A stretch of 39,559 bases of DNA. Origin: a virus. The stretch is taken from IMG/VR virus record IMGVR_UViG_3300014492_000004, positions 1 through 39,559 of that record. One strand, 5' to 3'. Both the position numbers and the translations under genes were made by a program. How positions within the stretch are numbered: the stretch's first letter is position 1; the number at the start of each line of letters is the position of its first letter. The notes beneath the pieces are model-generated. The model saw only the letters and a program-made list of their open reading frames with translations, searched no databases and was not told where the DNA came from. Positions 31,381 through 37,643 of the stretch are shown in pieces.

Positions 31381-31856
31381 TATGCGGCCTCCAGCGGAAC
31401 TTGTTCGTTATCCAGAACGCACAGGACGTGCTGCTCCTCGTGGCAGATAGTGTACTCCTTCCCATTGATAATGACGTCGTTGGCCGGGATTCGCGGGTAG
31501 AGGATAATGTCCCCCGGCTTGACGCCCATCTCACAGCGCCCAACCTCTCCGGTTGACTCCAGATCTCCTCCGCACTCGAAGCATCGCCACGCGCGCCCGG
31601 CGACCCGCTGCGCCTCGGCGCCACACTGCACACACTTGGCGAATATGATCCGGTCGCCCGGGCCGACGGCCAGCACGCGGCCGCGGCGAATGCCCCGCGG
31701 CCTATCCGCGCGCCAGCGGCCGTCGCCAGTCATGTGCATCCCGGACTTGCGAACGGTTTCAGTCTCGGGGACGTGCTCGACGAGGCAGAAGTCTTGAAGG
31801 TGCTTCAGCTTCTCAATCGCGGCCGTGATGTTGCGGTACCCTTCTTCCCAGGCCAT
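31380..31856 (-). CDS. GroES-like co-chaperonin with zinc ribbon
   Basis: The 158-residue protein has GroES-like elements: an N-terminal strand LQDFCLVEHVPETETVRKSG, a mobile-loop-like stretch (about 38-55), then GIRRGRVLAVGPGD. The chain resumes with GVKPGDIILYPRIPANDVII and ends with YTICHEEQHVLCVLDNE. Between the two halves (about 72-110) lies an insertion with C75-x2-C78 and C92-x2-C95, a zinc-ribbon pattern. T4 gp31 is a phage GroES analogue that helps fold the capsid protein, so a similar role here is plausible. ATG 31856 overlaps the upstream stop. The insertion is the odd part. Confidence 0.72.
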   Translation of the reverse strand: MAWEEGYRNITAAIEKLKHLQDFCLVEHVPETETVRKSGMHMTGDGRWRADRPRGIRRGRVLAVGPGDRIIFAKCVQCGAEAQRVAGRAWRCFECGGDLESTGEVGRCEMGVKPGDIILYPRIPANDVIINGKEYTICHEEQHVLCVLDNEQVPLEAA

Positions 31857-32191
31857 TAGCCCCCCCCCAAAGGAATAATCAGGTCATCATCCACCGGAAG
31901 CCGGGAAACGTTTTGGTATGGGCCTCGGCTAATCGGATGAGGAAAGAATGACCCTGACCCGCCCCCGACCGCCACGAACTGTTTCAGAAGGGAGGTTTCT
32001 TCGAGGTTCTGTGGATTAATGCTGTACACTCCCGAGATCGTGAACAGGTCACCAACTGCCAATTTTTCGATTCGGTTGACCAGAGGCACCGGCACCGGCG
32101 TGGGAATTGCCTTCGGCAGAACCTTGGCAAGCAGCGGGGCCGCCGCCGCGCCAGCAAATAGGCCGAATAGTCCTCGACGGCTGAGTTTCAT
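31856..32191 (-). CDS. Tat-signal protein with coat I-domain-like segment
   Basis: The 111-residue protein is read from ATG 32191, six bases after GGAGG. Residues 1-35 look like a twin-arginine signal (KLSRRGLFGLFAGAAAAPLL). Residues 45-105 match the phage's own coat I-domain block. Here it reads VGDLFTISGVYSINPQN, LLKQFVAVGG and GPYQNVSRLP; in the coat it reads VGDIISFAGVFAVNPQN, LQQFVVQQNM and GQFQNVTNSP. So a single domain akin to the surface-exposed part of the capsid appears to be exported folded. The role is unknown; a receptor decoy, decoration or superinfection effect are options. Confidence 0.7.
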   Translation of the reverse strand: MKLSRRGLFGLFAGAAAAPLLAKVLPKAIPTPVPVPLVNRIEKLAVGDLFTISGVYSINPQNLEETSLLKQFVAVGGGSGSFFPHPISRGPYQNVSRLPVDDDLIIPLGGG

Positions 32192-32355
32192 ATTTCCCTC
32201 CCAAACTCCAGCGTGTAGGACTTCGCCAGCTTGTCCGCGATCCGGGGATTCGGAAGGAAGTCGAGTAGTACCGCGCCGGCCTTTTGGCCAGGGAATCCGT
32301 ACATCACCCGCCACCACTTCTCATTTCGCGCGTTTCCGTCGGCCCAGTAGATCAT
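32188..32355 (-). CDS. 55-residue hypothetical protein
   Basis: ATG 32355 opens a frame ending at a TGA that overlaps the next ATG. It reads MIYWADGNARNEKWWRVMYG, then a helical PRIADKLAKSYTLEFG. The ribosome site is weak, but overlap with both neighbours and normal amino-acid use support it. No function can be assigned. Confidence 0.5.
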   Translation of the reverse strand: MIYWADGNARNEKWWRVMYGFPGQKAGAVLLDFLPNPRIADKLAKSYTLEFGREI

Positions 32356-32359
32356 CAGG

Positions 32360-32614
32360 TTAGCAGTGCTTCAGCTTGCCCATGTGAGAGGCAGCGTTGC
32401 GAACGTTGGAGTGCTCGCCGAGCTTGCGATCCGCTTTCGCGTCGATCGTTGACTCGGTGGATTTGGAGATTCGCCCCGACCGTTCGGCTTGGGTCGCGCG
32501 GGCCTTCGCGTTCGCCGCGTGACTCTTATCGGGCATTGGGAATTTGCGCTCGCCGGGCATCCCGAAAGAGGACGCGGGCAGCTTGTTCCGATTTTTAGAA
32601 GTGAGTTTCGCCAT
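32360..32614 (-). CDS. Small basic conserved phage-type protein
   Basis: The 84-residue protein is read from ATG 32614. It has the KLPASSFGMPGERKFPMPDK phrase and an alanine/lysine helix (SHAANAKARATQAER). That combination recurs in small phage proteins of unknown function, from memory. The start lies only about three bases downstream of the expected transcription start of the promoter at 32624, and no ribosome site precedes it, so the message may be leaderless. It is the first gene of a unit that runs to the tailspikes. Confidence 0.65.
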   Translation of the reverse strand: MAKLTSKNRNKLPASSFGMPGERKFPMPDKSHAANAKARATQAERSGRISKSTESTIDAKADRKLGEHSNVRNAASHMGKLKHC

Positions 32615-32623
32615 ACTGTGCGA

Positions 32624-32632
32624 ATAATAGCA
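32624..32632 (-). promoter_or_regulatory. Extended -10 promoter, leaderless start
   Basis: TGCTATTAT on the minus strand (TATTAT at 32629-32624), embedded in GTGCTATTATTCGCAC, matches the block before the scaffold gene. ATG 32614 is ten bases downstream of the -10 end. No good -35 is visible, as expected for an extended -10. Confidence 0.5.
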
Positions 32633-32639
32633 CGTTACG

Positions 32640-32942
32640 TCACTTGGCGAGCAAATGCCCAACGTTCAGCAGCCCATTCGCATGCAGAAACTGCAAAGCT
32701 ATCAGGACACCGAGGCCAATATACATCTTTTTTTGCATGTCGTTCGACTCCTTTCTGAGCCCCTCGAGGTCCTTCTCCAGGGCGTCGACGCGCGTCGGAA
32801 TGGACTCTAGCGGCCCTACCCGCCTGTCCAAAAGGTCAACGCGCCCTGGCTGGCCGTTACCTACTAGGCTTCGCATTTGTACTTCCAGCGCCACAATTCG
32901 GCCGCCGTGCTCCTCGCATTGACCATCCTGGTTATCTCGCAT
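32640..32942 (-). CDS. Coiled-coil membrane protein, XhlA-like
   Basis: The 100-residue protein has a long heptad-like region (LDRRVGPLESIPTRVDALEK, DLEGLRKESNDMQKKM) followed by one hydrophobic segment at 74-87 (YIGLGVLIALQFLH). This build resembles XhlA/hemolysin-type phage lysis accessories, with a soluble coiled coil and a C-terminal anchor. It starts two bases after the stop of the two-span membrane gene, forming a likely membrane or lysis pair. The assignment is by architecture only. Confidence 0.58.
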   Translation of the reverse strand: MRDNQDGQCEEHGGRIVALEVQMRSLVGNGQPGRVDLLDRRVGPLESIPTRVDALEKDLEGLRKESNDMQKKMYIGLGVLIALQFLHANGLLNVGHLLAK

Positions 32943-32943
32943 A

Positions 32944-33135
32944 TCACTGCTTGCGTGTTCCCCCCGTCACATCCGAATCTTTTCCCGCGATCCCCATGGC
33001 TGCGAGTCCTCCGGAAAGCACAAATCCGGCCGTGATGGACAGCCACTTCGGAACAACTACTCCAGATCCGACGAGAGCAAGGACTAGCCCGGCGCCAGAC
33101 GTAATGCAGCCGCTGACGGTAGTTTTCCAATTCAT
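32944..33135 (-). CDS. Small two-span membrane protein, holin candidate
   Basis: The 63-residue protein has two hydrophobic segments (VSGCITSGAGLVLALVG, 7-23, and SITAGFVLSGGLAAMGIAG, 33-51) and a charged GKDSDVTGGTRKQ end. The size and hairpin topology suit a class II-like holin. Similar sequences with a GKD-x-x-VTGG tail occur in phages as unknown proteins, from memory. The upstream TGATATTCT could be an extended -10, but it is close to the ATG. Confidence 0.55.
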   Translation of the reverse strand: MNWKTTVSGCITSGAGLVLALVGSGVVVPKWLSITAGFVLSGGLAAMGIAGKDSDVTGGTRKQ

Positions 33136-33147
33136 GAGTGAAGAATA

Positions 33148-33339
33148 TCACGATTCCGCGGATTGCCGACCGCGACGCCAGTTAATCGCTTCCCGCAGTT
33201 CCTTTTTGGCCTGCTCTAAACTGCGCCGCCAAGCTGGCATCTCTTTCGGCTCGATCTCACCGGGAGAGCCAATCCACCGTTCCGGCTGCGATCTGATCCT
33301 TTCTACGTTTTCCGTTAACCAACGCACGTCGTTTATCAT
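33148..33339 (-). CDS. Small charged protein
   Basis: This 63-residue protein is helical and charged (VRWLTENVERIRSQPERWIG, RRSLEQAKKELREAINWRRG). It starts at ATG 33339, with no clear ribosome site, 22 bases after the upstream stop. Unknown function; could be a regulator or a packaging accessory because it lies close behind terL. Confidence 0.52.
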   Translation of the reverse strand: MINDVRWLTENVERIRSQPERWIGSPGEIEPKEMPAWRRSLEQAKKELREAINWRRGRQSAES

Positions 33340-33361
33340 ATCTGTATGTCGTCGTCTCGGG

Positions 33362-33703
33362 CTACCGCTTGATTATCGGGCCGAATCTCCAAGCGTTGCT
33401 GGAAAGGGGATTCTTCGGTGGGTGTTTCTCGTAATGCGATCCGGTCAGCCACCATCTACCCTTTGAGTCTAGTTTGGCCACTTCCCATTCTGGAGGTCCA
33501 GAGGGCTCATTGAGTCTAACCCAGTAGAATCCAGGTAAAGACGGTTCTCCATTGCCGAATTCGGCCAGCATCTCGCTGGTGACAGTCACCATTTTCGCTG
33601 GGGGGCGAATAAATTGAGGGCTGGTTATTATCTCAATAGTGTCTCCCAAGCGGTACCCATGCGCATGCCATTTTTTAACTGCCTCTCGTTCCATTTCCGT
33701 CAT
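33362..33703 (-). CDS. Hypothetical phage protein with Trp-rich end
   Basis: The 113-residue protein is read from ATG 33703, which overlaps the terminase stop (ATGA) and follows AAAGGGG. The N-terminal part is helical; the second half (GFYWVRLNEPSGPPEWEVAK and GRWWLTGSHY) is beta-rich with a spread of Trp. It resembles small phage proteins of unknown function with a YWV...WEVA...RWWLTG pattern. No enzymatic motif. Confidence 0.6.
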   Translation of the reverse strand: MTEMEREAVKKWHAHGYRLGDTIEIITSPQFIRPPAKMVTVTSEMLAEFGNGEPSLPGFYWVRLNEPSGPPEWEVAKLDSKGRWWLTGSHYEKHPPKNPLSSNAWRFGPIIKR

Positions 33704-35196
33704 CGCATCCACCCCTTTCCTCCAAACCGGTCGTGCCCGCGCTCGTCGTCGCTGCTGCTCGATTGTAGCGCGACCGGCGCCGCGAAGGTGAGGGCCAGCG
33801 CGTCTCCGTCATCGGGCGAAGGTGCGCCGCGCTTTTGCATCTCCAATTTGCTCTCCAGCACGAGTTTATTACTCTTGTTCATGTGAAATCCAGGAGACGT
33901 TAGGTCGATTTCGAGTTTAATGTCGTTCGGGTCGATAGACCCGCGAGCCAGCCATTCTTTCATGGCGTTCCACATGTAGGCCCTCTGGTTCTCCTGGTGG
34001 ATATCCGGCGATCGGCCTCCAAAGTTGACCTCCTGGATGTTATCGAATCCGAGGGTGTGAAGGCGCTCCACGATAGGCGATCCGAACGCGGAGTCGGCGA
34101 ACATCATCGCGACTTTGTGAGAGGGCCGTTCGTCTCGGAGGATTTGAGCGAGTCTACCAATGAGAGCCGGCCGGTCGATAGCCGAGCCAGGAATTCTGAT
34201 CGGACTCGGCACGAAAACTCCAGGTACCGCTGATAGTCCTCGGCGGAATCGCAGAACATGCCAGGCAGCCCCTCCTCCGGAGACATCGAAGCCAGCAACG
34301 AGGGGCTCATCGTCTAGCGGAGTGACGGTGCGTAGTTGGGCCCCCGCGACCAGATCTTTGCCGATGAACTGCGATTCGTCCTGTTGCGGGGCAAGCCCAC
34401 GGACACGGACGCGCACAAAGTCGGAGTCCTCGCCGTAATCCTGTATCCACTCCGCGATGGTCTGCTTGTTCGAGATCTTCGAATCGCGGCTGTCAATTGA
34501 TCCGTAGTTCCACCTGTGCCGGCGGCTGCCGAAGTTGATCTCGTAGAACCGTCCCGAGTTGCGCGTCGGGTTTCCGAACACGAATATCATCGGCTCCCCG
34601 TCAGTCAGTCCGCCCTCGGCCACGTCGTAAATTGCGTCAGGGATCGCGCTTCCCTCGTCGAACACGTAATAGCTGGTCGAGGTCTTGGCGTGCTGTCCGG
34701 CGAACGCTTCCGAGTTCTCCTCGTTGGAGCTTTGGCACGCCACGAACCAAGATTCCGGCCGCGCCTTGTGGCGCATGGCCGCTGTGCCGATGTCCCAGGA
34801 CTTGGCAGTGGGAGCCAGCTTTGCCCATCGGCGCACGGCTGCCCAGGTCTTGGTTTCAAGCTGTGTGAAGGTGTTTGCGGTGACGGTGCCCTGAGAGTCC
34901 TCCCGGGTGTCTTTGATCCAATTAACGAGCCACGCGGCCAGCGTGGATTTGCCAATGTCGTGACCGCTGGCGCGCGTCAGGCGAATCGGCGCTACTGCGG
35001 TATGTCCGTCAAATCGGCGATGGCGAACCTCGCGGCCGATCTCTTGGAGAACCTTAGTCTGCCACTTATCTGGGCCTTCGCTGCCGGCCAACTCCCCAGC
35101 ACCCCACGGGAACATATCCAGCACGTACCCCAGCGGGTCATCGTAGTAGTTGGCGAGCTCGGCGGCCATCCGGGCGCCTGGTGATTCCGCGGTCAT
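33700..35196 (-). CDS. terL: Terminase large subunit
   Basis: The 498-residue ATPase-nuclease packages DNA into the prohead through the portal. The Walker A-type loop is SGHDIGKST (77-85) and Walker B is YYVFDE (176-181). A coupling motif VFGNPTRNSGRF follows. The nuclease half has VAGFDVSGGGAAW, MMFADSAFGSPIVERL and LKLEIDLTSPGFHM, whose acids likely hold metal. Length and order are normal. ATG 35196 overlaps the upstream stop and the stop overlaps the next ATG. The unique GHDIGKS variant replaces the usual GxGKS form. Confidence 0.88.
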   Translation of the reverse strand: MTAESPGARMAAELANYYDDPLGYVLDMFPWGAGELAGSEGPDKWQTKVLQEIGREVRHRRFDGHTAVAPIRLTRASGHDIGKSTLAAWLVNWIKDTREDSQGTVTANTFTQLETKTWAAVRRWAKLAPTAKSWDIGTAAMRHKARPESWFVACQSSNEENSEAFAGQHAKTSTSYYVFDEGSAIPDAIYDVAEGGLTDGEPMIFVFGNPTRNSGRFYEINFGSRRHRWNYGSIDSRDSKISNKQTIAEWIQDYGEDSDFVRVRVRGLAPQQDESQFIGKDLVAGAQLRTVTPLDDEPLVAGFDVSGGGAAWHVLRFRRGLSAVPGVFVPSPIRIPGSAIDRPALIGRLAQILRDERPSHKVAMMFADSAFGSPIVERLHTLGFDNIQEVNFGGRSPDIHQENQRAYMWNAMKEWLARGSIDPNDIKLEIDLTSPGFHMNKSNKLVLESKLEMQKRGAPSPDDGDALALTFAAPVALQSSSSDDERGHDRFGGKGWMR

Positions 35197-35447
35197 TTCC
35201 TGGGAGGAATGACGAGTTCGAGGCCCCCATTCGTCATCAAGATCTCGGTTCCGTTGATCCGGTCGAGCAGTCCGTGGAGTATGTCGCCGAGGTTGGCAGT
35301 GGCACCGGATAGCACGACCTGAAGCGCCGCTGAGACTCCTTGCAGAACTGGCTTAATTTGCGCTAGCGCCTCGGCCTCGTCGCCGGCGATCGCGGCGGCC
35401 AGCCGGTCAATCGCCTCGTCGATCGTCTTTTGGCTCTCTACGTCCAT
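35193..35447 (-). CDS. Small helical protein upstream of terL
   Basis: This 84-residue acidic protein is helical (KTIDEAIDRLAAAIAGDEAE, GVSAALQVVLSGATANLGDI) with a short beta end (GLELVIPPRK). It starts two bases after the predicted outer-membrane protein and overlaps terL by ATGA. A packaging-accessory role is possible. Unknown family. Confidence 0.6.
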   Translation of the reverse strand: MDVESQKTIDEAIDRLAAAIAGDEAEALAQIKPVLQGVSAALQVVLSGATANLGDILHGLLDRINGTEILMTNGGLELVIPPRK

Positions 35448-35448
35448 T

Positions 35449-36021
35449 TCAAAAGGCCAACCCTACGAAGATTCCTACCAGCGGCTTGACGTTCTGGGTA
35501 CTCACGCTGTTGAGGTCGTAATCCACATCGAGCACGCAGTTAACGAGAGAAGTCTTCGAGAATGTGCGGCATACGCGCCAGGTGGCACCCAGGCCGCCCT
35601 GAATATTCGCTAGCAGGCTTGACCCAGTGATAGAAGTGGGGATTGACGTGGCGCCCGCGGCGGCCGTCGCGTGGAATATCAAGTTTCCGGCGGACGTGCT
35701 TTTGAGAAAGTACCGCGCGCCGAATCTCAGCGCGGCGCTGGATGTAGTGGCACTCCGCGGGGTCGCGTCGATGCTCATGACCGCCCATAATCCCTGTGCT
35801 GTACCGGGCGTGGGAGTCGAGCTGGCCTGGGTCACGCGCACGCCAAAATTGGTCGTCTCCGTCAAGGTAGCGTCGTAATAACTCCACCGGATGCCGGTAT
35901 TCGAGAAGTACGTCGGGCCAGTGGGAGTGGTTGTCTGCGCGAGGGCAGCGCTCAGGCAGAACAGGACCGCGGCGCCCCTCCGACAGAGCGCCACGAGTGA
36001 GGAGAAGCACTTTACAGACAT
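35449..36021 (-). CDS. Predicted outer-membrane beta-barrel protein
   Basis: The 190-residue protein has a signal peptide (RRGAAVLFCLSAALA, cut before QTTTPTGP near 29). The mature part of about 162 residues alternates polar and apolar residues in strands (YFSNTGIRWSYYDATL, FGVRVTQA, ALRFGARYFL, VLDVDYDL). It ends VGIFVGLAF; a terminal Phe is the usual BAM-complex signal of barrels. Size fits an eight-strand OmpX/Lom-type barrel. Lom-like phage proteins alter the host surface, so blocking reinfection is plausible. It has its own extended -10 promoter. Confidence 0.62.
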   Translation of the reverse strand: MSVKCFSSLVALCRRGAAVLFCLSAALAQTTTPTGPTYFSNTGIRWSYYDATLTETTNFGVRVTQASSTPTPGTAQGLWAVMSIDATPRSATTSSAALRFGARYFLKSTSAGNLIFHATAAAGATSIPTSITGSSLLANIQGGLGATWRVCRTFSKTSLVNCVLDVDYDLNSVSTQNVKPLVGIFVGLAF

Positions 36022-36047
36022 TGGGCTAATCGTACACCCGAGAGGGG

Positions 36048-36056
36048 ATTATTGCA
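36048..36056 (-). promoter_or_regulatory. Extended -10 promoter before OMP gene
   Basis: TGCAATAAT on the minus strand (AATAAT at 36053-36048) resembles the TGCTATTAT blocks elsewhere in the late arm and lies 27 bases before ATG 36021. The -35 is poor. Confidence 0.42.
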
Positions 36057-36117
36057 AGATTAACGAATATCCAGAAATACTACGTGCAACCGGATGGTGC
36101 CAGTTCAGGCTGCCCAG

Positions 36118-36429
36118 CTAGCGAGCCACCAGGTCTTTAGCAACTCTAAGCCCTTTTTCCGTTAGATAATAGGTTCTGAGTTCCGAGAGCGGGTGCGGCT
36201 TCTCGTAGACCAAACCGTCCGCCCGCAGCAAAGAAAGGGCATCAAAAAAGCTCGCGGCGTGCTCTTGGCTCGTCGCGTTGCGGCGAACACAGTTCCGACT
36301 GTTAGATCGGCACACTGACTCGAACAGCCCCGCCGAATGAAGCGGCACTGACACAAGCGCAGTCAGCACGCTCGTTTGCCACTCGGACTCCAAATCATTT
36401 GTATTCATCGACATACTGTGATGGCGCAT
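36118..36429 (-). CDS. Winged-helix regulator candidate
   Basis: The 103-residue protein is read from ATG 36429, preceded by AGGA six bases upstream and just inside the expected transcript; longer starts at 36444 or 36456 would precede the transcription start. The C-terminal half (SFFDALSLLRADGLVYEKPH, then LRTYYLTEKGLRVAKDL) resembles the recognition helix and wing of MarR/PadR-type regulators. The N-terminal half is polar. It has its own promoter and lies between terS and the structural genes, so it may control late or lysogenic functions. Confidence 0.58.
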   Translation of the reverse strand: MRHHSMSMNTNDLESEWQTSVLTALVSVPLHSAGLFESVCRSNSRNCVRRNATSQEHAASFFDALSLLRADGLVYEKPHPLSELRTYYLTEKGLRVAKDLVAR

Positions 36430-36446
36430 TCTGGTCCTAGGCATGG

Positions 36447-36455
36447 ATAATAGCA
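36447..36455 (-). promoter_or_regulatory. Extended -10 promoter before regulator gene
   Basis: TGCTATTAT on the minus strand (TATTAT at 36452-36447) in GGTGCTATTATCCATG. It is the third copy of the late-arm motif. Transcription would start near 36440, 11 bases ahead of ATG 36429. Confidence 0.5.
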
Positions 36456-36480
36456 CCTTTCATCGACCGCGACGAATCAC

Positions 36481-36699
36481 TCAACTTCTTGGACGCATAC
36501 CGTAATGGAACGTGGATTGCGGCGGATGGCCGTTGTTGTGTGCCTCCCACTGTTTCAAGCATCCCCGCCACGTTTCGGGTAGCCGTCTATCTCCGCCGCC
36601 GAACTTGGATCGCTGCACCACGCAAGTCCGCTGAAAATCTGAGGGGCAGGCGTGGACTTTGGCGCGCCCCTTACCGCCGGCGATGCAGGCAGGGCACGT
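36481..36699 (-). pseudogene. Cys-rich frame without a normal start
   Basis: The minus strand has a 72-codon open frame ending at TGA 36481-36483 and bounded upstream by TAA at 36700-36702. It reads TCPACIAGGKGRAKVHACPS, then DFQRTCVVQRSKFGG and RRLPETWRGCLKQWEAHNNG. The composition looks like a real zinc-binding protein (C-x2-C, further Cys and His). The only near starts are internal GTGs. GAGGAG lies upstream, but in the wrong phase for this frame. A one-base frameshift or decay of a small gene would explain it. Confidence 0.35.
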
Positions 36700-36701
36700 T
36701 T

Positions 36702-36930
36702 AGCCACTCCTCACGGCGCCGGAAACCAATCCGGCTTACCCGCCCCACACTGAGTATATCAGTAGCCTGTTCCGCTAATGAGGATTCCCGCCAGTATTAA
36801 TTCGGTAAATACCGCTTGCAGCCGATCTTCGATTTCGCTACAATCGCGGGTTCGCGCGACTCACCCGGAAGGAGTGTAATACCGATTGGTCTTTCTCCGG
36901 CGCAATCCGCCGACGCGACCGACGCTCCGC
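36702..36930. other. Gap after terS, no supported gene
   Basis: I see no credible minus-strand gene here. It holds a GCCGGA/TCCGGC hairpin near 36720 and a promoter-like pair on the plus strand at 36816-36844. Confidence 0.45.
36816..36844 (+). promoter_or_regulatory. Promoter-like pair pointing into terS antisense
   Basis: TTGCAG (36816-36821) and TACAAT (36839-36844) are 17 bases apart on the plus strand, followed by AAGGAG at about 36869. The downstream sense frame is only the complement of terS. It may drive an antisense RNA, or be chance. Confidence 0.4.
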
Positions 36931-37533
36931 TTACGTGCTTCGTCCCTCATCCGGGGCCGGCAGTTCCTTCGGCAGCCTGGCCAACCTCTCCGCACGCTTC
37001 GCCCGCAGTACGTCGGCGTCGATCACTGTCGATACCGTGGCGTCGATGTTAAGTCGGTCGCCGTACTTGTCTGGACGGAGCTTCGACAGCAGCCATTTGC
37101 GCGTGTCGATCTGTAGCCGGCTGCGTTCGACCATATCCCCGGTCACGACTTTAACCTCTTCGACTTTTTCCGCTTCCGCGCCGGCGCACATGTCTGATCC
37201 ATCCTCGCTGTGTCGCCATCGGCGAATCCACCGCAGATCTTTTCCGCACAGCGAGCAGGCTCGGGAGATCTCCTTGCGCTCTGTCTTATCGCCAGGCCGG
37301 CACTCGTCAGCGAGCGCGATTATTTCGTCAGCCAGAACATCCAAACCTTCCGCTCTCGCGCGCGCGTATCGCTCTGAAAACAAAGCATCCTTTACGGCCC
37401 AGCCAATTACCGTGGTCGATGCAGGCATGTGGTCATCGAGGCAGATGTGGCGCAGGGTTTCGCCGGCTGCAAGACGCGCGCATATCTCGTCGGATATATC
37501 AGGGGTGTAGAGCGATGGTCGGCCGGCTGTCAT
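36931..37533 (-). CDS. terS: Terminase small subunit with zinc-ribbon insertion
   Basis: The 200-residue protein starts at ATG 37533. The N-terminal RPSLYTPDISDEICARLAAG and GETLRHICLDDHMPAS, then TVIGWAVKDALF, form the DNA-binding helices of this TerS family. The oligomerisation part is SRLQIDTRKWLLSKLRPDKY (138-157), which is very typical. Between them, at about 85-125, an insertion has C93-x2-C96, H108 and C116, a possible zinc site. The protein recognises the packaging start and feeds DNA to TerL. It is separated from terL by about 1.7 kb, with a regulator and an OMP gene in between. Confidence 0.82.
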   Translation of the reverse strand: MTAGRPSLYTPDISDEICARLAAGETLRHICLDDHMPASTTVIGWAVKDALFSERYARARAEGLDVLADEIIALADECRPGDKTERKEISRACSLCGKDLRWIRRWRHSEDGSDMCAGAEAEKVEEVKVVTGDMVERSRLQIDTRKWLLSKLRPDKYGDRLNIDATVSTVIDADVLRAKRAERLARLPKELPAPDEGRST

Positions 37534-37643
37534 GCTCCGATTTTATCCCAAAATACAGGATTTACCCGATTGCTCCAGCACCCGGAAAGTCGCATACTGG
37601 TCATGTAAGCAAAAAGGCCGCTACCAACGGCCAGGAGAATAAA
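37534..37643. promoter_or_regulatory. Divergent control region between early and late arms
   Basis: The late terS gene and the early gene at 37644 diverge from this 110-base gap. On the plus strand TTGCTC (37570-37575) and CATACT (37593-37598) are 17 bases apart. GGCCG/CGGCC (37616-37632) forms a hairpin just ahead of the AGGAG of the plus gene. On the minus strand it is followed by TTTTT, so it can stop leftward transcripts before terS. The minus promoter of terS is not clear; a GGGATAAAAT stretch is the candidate. Confidence 0.45.
37616..37632 (-). terminator. Small hairpin with T-run on minus strand
   Basis: GGCCG and CGGCC pair around a seven-base loop, with TTTTT next on the minus strand. 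It would end leftward read-through, while on the plus strand it lies in the leader of the first early gene. Confidence 0.4.

Noticed and set aside
36489-36800. Plus-strand frame of 103 codons near terS
   Set aside because: It starts on a TTG without a ribosome site, is Arg-rich, and opposes a more protein-like minus frame.
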